Under the pieces are notes generated by a model, which was given only the letters and a program-made list of their open reading frames with translations, was not told the origin of the DNA and did not search any database. Source: a virus. Taken from it: 20,775 bases of DNA. Below, in pieces: positions 9,301 to 17,500 of this stretch. A program made the position numbers and the translations under genes. The first letter of the stretch is position 1, and each line of letters opens with the position of its first letter. The stretch lies in the IMG/VR virus record IMGVR_UViG_3300006735_000335, positions 1 through 20,775 of that record; one strand, given 5' to 3'.

Positions 9301-12300
9301 ATGGGTCAGCATTAGAGGTAAGCTCTCAGTTTATAAACAAAAGCATTATTGATCCCTTCTTAATTAACTTAGCTGCCAGTGCATCAGTAATATCAAACAA
9401 GATTGGTTTGAACACCGTTAACTCTGAAACGAGCCTTAATCTTGGAGGAGCAGCAGAGCACTCTACAAAGCACATCTTAAGCGGTATTAACTTCATAGAC
9501 ACATCCACCGCTACGTTAACTCCCACAAATCAGTTCGGTATTTTTGATTTAGTTCCTCAAGACTCAGGGCTTGTGGGGAGACCATCATACTTAGAAAACA
9601 ATAGGACTGTTTTGATGAGGTCTAGAAGCCATGGATTACCTAGACTGAGGTATGGATTAAGAGGTTCTGATGAGAAAAACGTCTTGGTTCCTGAATCGGA
9701 GTACAGTCTAACTTTAAATTACTTGACAGGTCGAGATAACTCCAGCTTCATAGGTGGTGGAAGTGTTGGAGTTTTACTACACACTAAGAGAGAGATTGAT
9801 AGTGATGGTTCTGGTGTATGTTTTGTTTGGAATAAAAATAGTGAGTGGGAGCAAGTATATGTTTCAGACTTGCAATCAGATACTTCTAGAGAGTTAATTT
9901 TAAATAAGTATGTGCATTTCTTCTCAGACGAGATCAGAAATGAGGGTGAAAGAATAGGAGCTTGTGGAGACGATGAAAGCTTAAATGGTTTACAGGCGAT
10001 AACAGCAGAATCTTTCTCCCAGGCATCTATTAAGTTTCACACAATAAACGCAAAGACAACTACGACTAGTAAGTACGCTACAAACTTTGTGGCATCTCTA
10101 AGTAGTGTATACAATGGTGAAAGCGTTCAAGTGCATAAAGCATCAATTAGTGACGCTAACAGATCGCAAAACTATTTCGTTAATGTTTTAGCAGCACCCA
10201 CGACAACTTTCTCAGATAGGTTTGTTTTAGTAGACTCTATTGATATGGTTAACGAAACTTTAAATAATGCAGCAAAAGTTCCATACAAAGCAACAATACC
10301 CGATACATCAAAGTCAGGAGAAACATACGAGTCTGTGACCATACTACGTCCTAATGGACTAGAGTTACAGGGTTTACCTGACATACAACAACCACTTAAT
10401 GATAGTAACTTAATGGTTCCTAGCGACAATGAGTTATCGTTAGCTGCTACGAATCAGTCCTACTTGTTTAATGTTCCTCCAGACTTGGCTTTAAATTACA
10501 GAACCACCTCTCTGCCTTTTTACTTATCTCTATATCCTCCTGGTGGGGGCTTGCTTTGGAATAATATTGGACAGTATTACACATATCCATACACAGGAAT
10601 GCAAAACGAGTATTACACAAACAGTAAAAGAGGTTGGAATTCTGATTTCTTCAGGGCTTCACTCCTGAATGCAGGGTTGAGTATTTATCAAATTAGAGAT
10701 TGGTTTAGAACAGAATACCTAGGGTCTCGTAGTATTAATTTAGGATCAAGGCCATTCTTGCCAACTGAAACCCCAGACAAACAGTACAGAACATTTGGCT
10801 CCGTAAATAGATGGTGTGATTTAATTTGGGATACGCAACAAAGTTTGAAGTTTAATAGTGGTGTTGTTGAGACCGATAGAAATAAAGATCGTTATGGGTT
10901 CCTTCAACCAACAAAAATTATCTTCGATGATACTACAAATGTTGGATTAAGAAACGGTATTGTACCTCCTGATACAATGAAGAATCCCTTAGGCTATACA
11001 GTCCAAGAGGATACGTTGGCTCCAATAGGGACAGACAGCACAATAAATCAATTACTTCCCGTTGGAACTCCAATACAAAGTACTTTTCATAGTAGGCGTT
11101 TTAACAACGAGTATGATGCTTCTCCTCATCAAACCGATCAATTTTTAAATGAGGTCATAGAAAGACCTTTAGGTAAATATTCAACAGGTACAATGTTAGA
11201 CGCTTACCCAGGACTAATTAACGACTTGAATGTTATTAACAAGGTAAACTATGGACTAAGCTTAGAGCAAAACTTTGGTGGAGATAGCTCTTTGGTTCGT
11301 GATTTCAACTTAGATAAGCACAGACCTGTTCCAGGTTATTATCAAGATGTACCAGCAAGGGATCTTTTAAACGAGCAAACATATTCTTTCTCTGTTTACT
11401 TAGCAAGACCTCACGATATTACTTCAATGGAAGGACCTCTTGCTGAACCTCCTTTGGATGATTATTCCGATAAAGCCACTTCTGCAATGATTACCTTGGC
11501 ACCTTTAGATTCTAATAGCAGTTACGTCAGACTAAATATTAATTTAAATACTGAAGCATCCTCTATACAGAAAGGCGGTAGAGGTTCGGACTTAGCTGAT
11601 TCCATTGCTGCTACCTGTGAAAAGGTGCCTTATACGGTTGACGGTCAGACCTTAACATGGTACAAACTAAAGGTTACCTTAACTTACGATGCTACTGAAA
11701 AATCAGATACTTATGATCTTGATCAAGACCTTTGGGATGAGTGTTTATCACAAGATAGTAGACTCGCCAATGACGGGCTAAGGTGTTCGGTTTTTGCTTA
11801 TAATGATCAATATGATAATGCATTACCTACGGCGGCAGGAAATGAGGTAATTGATATATCCTCCAGAGTCATGCTTTGGGGACCTTCTTTAGTAAAAGGA
11901 ACAGCGGCTGGGTATTGGGAGAGAGCTACAGAACTGCTTCCACACCCTACAATTCCTGCACAAGAAATAGAAACAATTGTATATAACGTAGTAGGAAATA
12001 TTTTAGATATAGGTGATCCTACTAGAAAACGCACACTTTTCCAAGATGATGATTTTAATTTGTCTTACATTTCAGAGGACACTGAGAAGTTAGAGAAACT
12101 CACCGTAGCCATTCCAAGTCCAGGAAGCCTTGTATCTCCAACAACTTTATACACTAAACCTTTCCTGTATGACAATAAACAAAAATTACATTCAGGGCCT
12201 ATTTACTATGATTTAGCAAGAAAATTATTGCGTGGTGATATTTATGCAGCAGATGGTGATCAAACCAATCAGGATAAATTTTTAACAGTTAGTGGTGGAG

Positions 12301-12566
12301 GCAAAGGCACCTTTATTACAAAGGAGATTGAATCAACCTTTAGAATTAAACCTCGACAACTTTTACATCTGTTTAGGTACTTTAATAACTTGGGGCAGGT
12401 AGATAAAGGCGAGGGTTTCTTAACTAGAGTACCTTCCGACTCAGCAGCAATGCACAATGTAAGCGGTGGGAGTCGAGTTGCTTATAGGTCTCACCCAGAT
12501 AACGATACCATAGGAACATCGTCAACAGATTACCACAGCTTTTCTAACATAAATATTATAGGATAA
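6300..12566 (+). CDS. Giant baseplate wedge protein with P2 gpI-type domain (2088 aa)
   Basis: At 2088 residues this is the largest gene. Residues about 304-367 carry the phage tail protein I signature: EEYLPLLANLIGWKLYG, then ESWRNQLKNAPSIYRKKGTK and IIDSLNSVI. This matches the 'lp.LA..lgvd.W...w....kr..i..a...yr.KGT' core of P2 gpI, which links wedge to fibre. P2 gpI is about 180 aa and T4 gp7 about 1030 aa, so most of this protein is extra. A second recognisable part at about 1690-1880 runs from TYSFSVYLARP to RVMLWGPSLVKG and resembles the carbohydrate-binding-type jelly roll common in phage fibres. The last 70 residues (FRIKPRQLLHLFRYFNN onward) look like a separate C-terminal module. 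The middle is Ser/Asn/Tyr-rich and unassigned. It lies in canonical position after gp25- and gp6-like genes. The start is in a TAATG overlap with no strong ribosome site. Confidence 0.82.
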   Translation: MARNFYKRNFVDAVKIITPNLYLDDDYDISGVQVKDTDLLINSHILSAKNIQETLKLSSSALTGSNLYSSINNIDGFSQFFVKQNKLTNITPEKFQRKILRPMGQKLSSFQSSSDFGDYVSGTLLPKIYLNNTNIKTDTSSYFGGTQLETTEYVISNLNWLYFLNTSAPAGGSFAPSTLVASSIVNTLWNNKPYRLNDAIKDYQTYLWENFEGSSVPFELIPDKFKSDTGTYTSGTQNLNKLHTLIDVIYSPLAIDQEDKRVEEAFQTYVSATTLLTSTEEAGPFHKFLKGASLGMYDVNAQVEGLGDLASIDDCPEEYLPLLANLIGWKLYGRNAESWRNQLKNAPSIYRKKGTKQGIIDSLNSVIPQNPINSSGAITELYESYLPNLIYYCLATGSNLFDFDTYTQEVAFSHGADVYSPTDKDYNIRVAVDNILRYLVEEKADNFIVQNEAFRVTRLVTGKAWFGPVIEIAANVWTTAVYGDQGEVLYDPKSAVDVDILADPNFVFNYRNRDFVLPPWEEEKFYSNCVIDDSLLATLKTLLKSFCVKVTLIDSLIEYARDFVIKGSTNTDLYIGNSFIFYTSGQHYPPNQAEVFGQYKEDLYDYLTLWNGKSSLFDFTVSGGNFDADVFQDASGRHTTNDILQSLRIVDDMAPAKAIPRVRFTKAAAESASGADFACPSVRVGFTNYGTSNAEVCGVYSRGRYGGHGSEIYPDFTDNLKRTWTSHKDKSTFKRSQFNYRGGQSLYASSIFATDQVVPVASGVGRFSLRRRNFYNALDQKEWFNRSGNNMPSFYNALGNVTTSNAIFDFVKLGFTPSSMGFAPPTPENLSGVYRLDCSGSLSTIPDVYFGVASKNTFLCRSHDTLNFSSCDNYVRRDRIPEEVKLFFDIHEEKKRSIARNIVTSNRNALAASASWVNFENSFANTIEDTGYEKYYSQTLNRRSINQKGTNYIYNTYATYFSGTNNAGLPENLAVNYRKGGANILSHTYGPIYRNSAFNYDGSALEVSSQFINKSIIDPFLINLAASASVISNKIGLNTVNSETSLNLGGAAEHSTKHILSGINFIDTSTATLTPTNQFGIFDLVPQDSGLVGRPSYLENNRTVLMRSRSHGLPRLRYGLRGSDEKNVLVPESEYSLTLNYLTGRDNSSFIGGGSVGVLLHTKREIDSDGSGVCFVWNKNSEWEQVYVSDLQSDTSRELILNKYVHFFSDEIRNEGERIGACGDDESLNGLQAITAESFSQASIKFHTINAKTTTTSKYATNFVASLSSVYNGESVQVHKASISDANRSQNYFVNVLAAPTTTFSDRFVLVDSIDMVNETLNNAAKVPYKATIPDTSKSGETYESVTILRPNGLELQGLPDIQQPLNDSNLMVPSDNELSLAATNQSYLFNVPPDLALNYRTTSLPFYLSLYPPGGGLLWNNIGQYYTYPYTGMQNEYYTNSKRGWNSDFFRASLLNAGLSIYQIRDWFRTEYLGSRSINLGSRPFLPTETPDKQYRTFGSVNRWCDLIWDTQQSLKFNSGVVETDRNKDRYGFLQPTKIIFDDTTNVGLRNGIVPPDTMKNPLGYTVQEDTLAPIGTDSTINQLLPVGTPIQSTFHSRRFNNEYDASPHQTDQFLNEVIERPLGKYSTGTMLDAYPGLINDLNVINKVNYGLSLEQNFGGDSSLVRDFNLDKHRPVPGYYQDVPARDLLNEQTYSFSVYLARPHDITSMEGPLAEPPLDDYSDKATSAMITLAPLDSNSSYVRLNINLNTEASSIQKGGRGSDLADSIAATCEKVPYTVDGQTLTWYKLKVTLTYDATEKSDTYDLDQDLWDECLSQDSRLANDGLRCSVFAYNDQYDNALPTAAGNEVIDISSRVMLWGPSLVKGTAAGYWERATELLPHPTIPAQEIETIVYNVVGNILDIGDPTRKRTLFQDDDFNLSYISEDTEKLEKLTVAIPSPGSLVSPTTLYTKPFLYDNKQKLHSGPIYYDLARKLLRGDIYAADGDQTNQDKFLTVSGGGKGTFITKEIESTFRIKPRQLLHLFRYFNNLGQVDKGEGFLTRVPSDSAAMHNVSGGSRVAYRSHPDNDTIGTSSTDYHSFSNINIIG

Positions 12567-14527
12567 TGAGAGGATCAGTAGAAATTTATAGCGGTTATGG
12601 AACCGAGAACCAAGAACTAGTTCTTAAAGAAGATAATTTAGTTGTTGATGGGGCTGGTGAAGCAATCTGTGATATGCTAACCACAGCCTCTGGATCTATA
12701 TCTGGTGTGTCTAACTCAAGTAGCACGTTAACCGATGCATCTAATTTTACTATTAGAGCTTTTTCCATGGGCAAAGGTCAGAAATCCTATCAACGACACG
12801 GACACTTTTTTCCCAAAGATTCCTCCTCTTATACTTTTCCTACAGTAGGCGACTATCACGGGTATGTTAATCTAGTCAGAAAAGATACTAGAGTTAGAGT
12901 TGTGTCTTATGTGGACGAAAATATCACATGGACTGTAAAATCTTTTGACCCTGTAAACGATCCAGGATTAGCTCCCCGTCCTGTTGATACCTCTCTTGAG
13001 CGTGATACTAGAACTGCTATCGACAGAACTTTAGATCAAGCACATAAGATGAATGGGGATTACATGGCAGGTAGGGCACACGCTTTTGGACACAACCTTA
13101 ATAGGATTATGTCTAACACAAACCCAAACTTAATGTCTTATACTGTAGATCCTCTAGATGCAAACTTAGGTGATGATTTTTGGACCTCTGCGAACTTATC
13201 TAACTTTAATGTTTCTTCTCTGCATAGCGGCCCTTTTTACGGAACCTCTGCCTTACATCTGTCTGGAAGTAATAACAGCAACCACTTAATTAGACAGAGG
13301 GCTTATCTGTCACCTTACGGTAGAGCAAAAAGATACTTTCATGAGAACTTAGACCATACCTTTAGTGTATACACTCGAATGCCTGATGATATAGACAAGG
13401 CCCCAGCGACTCTTGTTATGAATATACGGGCAACAACTCAAGCAGGAACGGTAAAAGCTAATAATGTAGGAACATTCACTAAAACTGGAGGAGCTTCAGG
13501 TATACCAGCACACTTTGTTTTTAGCACAGGAACAAATGGTATAAAAGGTGACGTTGAAACCTTAGAGGTAGGCTCTACTAGTTCTCATGTTGGGTGGCAA
13601 AGGCTTCATCTTAGACTAGAGGGTTTAGGGTCTGGAGGTGTTAACACTGTTGGAAATAGATTAAACTATGTTGATCCTGTGGTTTATTTTACAGGGTCAA
13701 CGAATACATCAAGAAAAGAGATGTATCATTATGGGTATCAGCTTGAAGAGAGCTTCGGTCCAACCGAGTATCAGTCCGTATCAGGTATCAGACCTACCCT
13801 TAACGAAGGTGGTATAAGTGGGGATACTTTCCTCGGCTGTTATCCTGATGTTAGCGGAACTAGGTGGGCAATTTTAAATTCCATTAGTGGAGTTGATTCC
13901 ACAAACTCCACTGATAAGGTGATTATTAGTGGTATTTATCCAGATGTAACCAATGATGGAGCAGCCTATAGAACCTTTTTTAACTGTTCCGCAGTCAGAG
14001 CCATGGATCAAAATGGTTTTATCAAAGTTCATGATGCTTCTACTCCTTTAGGAATGAGGTTTGATGATGAGCATGGTAATGATGGATCAGCTATTTATAC
14101 TAGTGGGGTAAAGAATCTACAAACTTCAGGTATGAAGATGTCTGTGGGTACTCTAGGATCTCCTGGAGACTTTTCCTCAACAGGAGAAGTCTCATATACT
14201 TGTACAATTTCTTCTGGAGATCTGGGTTTAGCTAACCTATACGGAGGAGTATTTAAATTAGGGTTATGGACAATAGATTTGCCTAATACCATGCAAGGAA
14301 ATTATGGACATTATCATGATGGAAAGTTTAGCCCTATAAATAAGGTAAAATATCCTGCCCAGCCACCTTTCAACTTTAAAGCTGGCTTTAATAGAATAGT
14401 ATATAAATTATTCTGTGAGAAGAGTCTGACGCTAAACTTAGGTAGAGTAAAAGATAATGGTAGTGATTCAGGCTCACTATTAGGACATCAAGATCTAACA
14501 GTTGTTTGGAAGTTAAAATTCATATGA
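12566..14527 (+). CDS. Tail fibre / baseplate-appended protein with carbohydrate-binding-like insert (653 aa)
   Basis: The first ~60 residues (MRGSVEIYSGYG, then EDNLVVDGAGEAICDML) and the last ~90 (YGGVFKLGLWTID to LTVVWKLKFI) resemble the two ends of the attachment domain found whole in the next two genes. The rest therefore looks like an insertion within that fold. Within the insert, about residues 262-405 show HTFSVYTRMP, a strand near WQRLHLRLEG and MYHYGYQLEESFGPTEYQ. This matches the 'y.fSvy.k ... W.r...t ... y.wGaQLEeG..ptsY' layout of carbohydrate-binding-type modules in phage fibres. A second beta-rich stretch follows (SAVRAMDQNGFIKVHD). It has no catalytic motif, signal peptide or collagen-type repeat that I can see. 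Start and stop overlap the neighbours by one and four bases. Most likely it is a receptor-binding or fibre-linking protein; the exact role is unproven. Confidence 0.7.
   Translation: MRGSVEIYSGYGTENQELVLKEDNLVVDGAGEAICDMLTTASGSISGVSNSSSTLTDASNFTIRAFSMGKGQKSYQRHGHFFPKDSSSYTFPTVGDYHGYVNLVRKDTRVRVVSYVDENITWTVKSFDPVNDPGLAPRPVDTSLERDTRTAIDRTLDQAHKMNGDYMAGRAHAFGHNLNRIMSNTNPNLMSYTVDPLDANLGDDFWTSANLSNFNVSSLHSGPFYGTSALHLSGSNNSNHLIRQRAYLSPYGRAKRYFHENLDHTFSVYTRMPDDIDKAPATLVMNIRATTQAGTVKANNVGTFTKTGGASGIPAHFVFSTGTNGIKGDVETLEVGSTSSHVGWQRLHLRLEGLGSGGVNTVGNRLNYVDPVVYFTGSTNTSRKEMYHYGYQLEESFGPTEYQSVSGIRPTLNEGGISGDTFLGCYPDVSGTRWAILNSISGVDSTNSTDKVIISGIYPDVTNDGAAYRTFFNCSAVRAMDQNGFIKVHDASTPLGMRFDDEHGNDGSAIYTSGVKNLQTSGMKMSVGTLGSPGDFSSTGEVSYTCTISSGDLGLANLYGGVFKLGLWTIDLPNTMQGNYGHYHDGKFSPINKVKYPAQPPFNFKAGFNRIVYKLFCEKSLTLNLGRVKDNGSDSGSLLGHQDLTVVWKLKFI
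13886..13912. repeat. Short inverted repeat inside the 653-aa fibre gene
   Basis: AGTGGAGTT at 13886-13894 is the exact reverse complement of AACTCCACT at 13904-13912, with a nine-base spacer. It lies within coding sequence and is not followed by a T-run, so it is not a convincing terminator. It may be chance or an mRNA hairpin. Confidence 0.35.
14166..14193. repeat. Strong intragenic hairpin (12-bp arms, 4-base loop)
   Basis: GAGACTTTTCCT (14166-14177) pairs with AGGAGAAGTCTC (14182-14193) across the loop CAAC. Eleven pairs are Watson-Crick and one would be a G-U wobble in RNA. It sits inside the 653-aa fibre gene, about 330 bases before the sulfatase start. No T-tract follows, so intrinsic termination is unlikely; effects on mRNA stability or translation are possible but unproven. 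Confidence 0.45.
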
Positions 14528-17500
14528 GAGGTATCGTAACAATAAAAAAAGTTTTCTCTGATGGAAGAGAAGAAGTAGTAGCCACTGATGACAATGTAAT
14601 TAGTGTTGGCTTGGCCGAATCTTTTGTTAATCTTTTTTCCAATAATCTTGCTGGAAACACTTCAAATGTTCTTGCTGGGTATTTTCAGGTGGGAGATGGA
14701 GATCACTTAATAGATGGTATTGATGGAGACACCAAGAAATATGTTTACTCCTTAGCTAATCCTTTTGTAGAATCTGATTACGGAGCATCAACCACAGCGG
14801 AGATAGATGTTCACAATCAAGTGTACGGAATTAAAGGGAACTTTGTTCCTGATGGGCCTACGGTTACTCTTCGTGGAGCATTCGTTAATTTACCTGATGA
14901 GTTTAGCACCAAAGTAACTGATGATTCTGTTTATTACAGATTAAACATAGGTGAGAAGGTAGCAAACGGAAAAAGCTTAAATGAGTTTGGTTTGTTTAGC
15001 CGTAACCCTGCTGGCAATAAAAAAGAACGCTCTGTTATGATTGCATACAAATCTTTAGATGCCCCCATAACTAAGAGTGAATTATTTTCTGTTGTAATTG
15101 ATTGGCAACTTAAGTTTATTGATGAAGTTGAAGAGATTGGCACAACTACTCCTTTAGAGAGTGACGCTCCAGGGGAAGGCTTTAATGTTGTTTTAATTAT
15201 GGCTGATGATTTAGGCATTGATCAACTGGGGATGTACGATGATATGAATTTCTACGATCTCTCTAGTCCTCAGAATGCAAATGCTATCCCGCAAAATAGT
15301 CACGAACAGCCCACAAACGGTAGCAGTATCTATCCGCAGTGCCCAATTTTAAGCTCCTTAGCATCAAAAGGTATAACCTTTAAAAATGCACATGCCAATG
15401 CTATGTGTACACCAACCAGAGCTAACATCCTTACAGGGAAACACGCATTTAGTAGTCCTAAGTTTGCTTGGGAAGATGAAAATGGTGATATACTTTACAA
15501 AGGGATGTGGGGAACAGGCATTGGTAGTGTGGCAACACAAAACTTTCAAAAACTAAGAGGTGGGATTAAAGGATTAGGGAGAAGGTATGTGTATAAAAAC
15601 GAAGAGGGTGATCCAACCTTCCCTGAGTTAGATATTTTAGGTGGGGATGCAACTGATCAGGAGCGGGATACTTGGTATTCTACATGGACTAACAAAGAAT
15701 TTATAGTACCTAACGGATATCCAAATGCGGGATTCGTGGTACAACCTAACTTTACTATTCTTCCTGATATACTTAGAGACACCGACTACGTTCCTAATGC
15801 TTATAAAAGTGCCATGTGTGGAAAATGGCACTTAGCTGAGTGGGATGGGTTATATGTTTATAGTGAGGAAGGTGTTAAAGCAAAAGGAAATGGGTGGAAA
15901 CATATCAGAACTGTAGGCAGGTTTGATAAGGTTAGAGCCATGTTCCACAATTTAAATAAAACTCCAATCCCTGGGCATAATGGAGATACTCCCAACCTTA
16001 CCTATACAGGAGCATGGACTGATGGCTTAGGAGGTGAACACCAAAGGTATTATGATCTTTCGGACACCAATATGGGGTACGTTAATTATTTCCAGTATAA
16101 GTATGATGACTACACTTCTGATGCAAGCACCCTCATAACGGTTTCAGACACAGGCTACACTACATTTAAGTTTAATGCCAGCGCCCAAGCTGCTGGTTCC
16201 ACAGGGGCCGATAACCCATACTTCCAAGGAGATGCTAGTTCTTACGCAACAAATAAAACTTTTGCAGATGCCAGCAGTTTATTTGATACATTAGAAGAGC
16301 CTTTTTTCTTGTATGTTCCACTTAACACTCCACACAGTCCATACACTTACCCACCTTCGGGTTACTCCTATAGTAATTTTTATAATAATAACCACGCTCA
16401 GAAGCAGTACACCTCTGGGGTAGGTGATACAATATCAAACTATAGTTGGATTAATCAAAATGCCATGATAGAAAACATGGACTTCATGTTAGGTGAGTTT
16501 TTAGAGAAGATTAACCCAGCAAGAAGTCGCAGAACCCTGTTTGTCTTCATGGGAGATAACGGATCAGATGGTAGTATAATGCAGAGCTACTATAATTTTT
16601 CAAAGCAAATGGGCAATACTGCTAGTGGGATTGGAAAGTTCTATAGGCTAGGATTATTTCCAGAGGAGTTTACTAACGCAGATAAGTTAGGGTTTGATGA
16701 TGCGAACGGTATAGGTGGACAATACCAATACCTAGACGTATCAGCAGGTAGAGGAGGTAACGATAATAGTCCAAGTAGATTTAAGTCTTCTGTTTATGAC
16801 AGAGGAACTACTATTCCGTTTATTGTTAGCTCTTCTTTTATCCCATCTAACCTTCAAGGAAGTTCTTGTAGTGCCTTTGTTGACACTGTTGATTTGTATT
16901 CTACAATAACAGATATTGCAGGTATTAAATCTCAGGATTTACCAAAGAATCAAAAATATTTCAATGATGGAATATCGTTTATGCCTTTGTTGAGAGGTCA
17001 AGTTAATGCATCTAGTCACGGAAGACAGTTTAGTTATTGTGAAGTTTTTAGACCTTATGGAAACTCAGCAGGGGGTGTAACGAACACTGGAACCCACTCT
17101 GGTCAAATTGGTGATTACAGAGCTACTAATGCCGATAATTATCCTTGGACTGAAGCAAATAACTACGGCCTAACCACAGAAGCTGATGCTAGTGGTGTAG
17201 GAAATCCAACAATACCTTTCGAAAGAAGGCGCGGATTCTTATTACGTCAAACAAGAACTCAGTTCGGTAATCAACAAATACCTGATTACATGTTTGATGA
17301 GGCGGGTTTAGATAGATCAACAGCAGTATATGGAGATGTTCCAGAGTTGAGCGGAGGCTGCTGGAGATTGGTTAGACCCACTAGTGGTCCTTATTATGAT
17401 GAATTATATCATACTAGAAATACCAACTTCTCAGGCATTGATCTTTTAGAAGTGATTGATCAAATCCCAGAATCATTGAAAGGAAAAACGGATTCAGGGT

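Noticed and set aside
12548-12566. CATAAATATTATA upstream of the 653-aa gene as a T4-type late promoter (TATAAATA)
   Set aside because: The match is imperfect and lies only about 10 bases before the start, leaving no room for a leader with a ribosome site; it is also coding sequence in an AT-rich genome.
14506-14523. Upstream ATG adding MEVKIH to the sulfatase protein
   Set aside because: ATG 14524 gives the ATGA overlap seen at other junctions and aligns with the MRG start of the paralogous 653-aa protein; the six extra residues have no counterpart.
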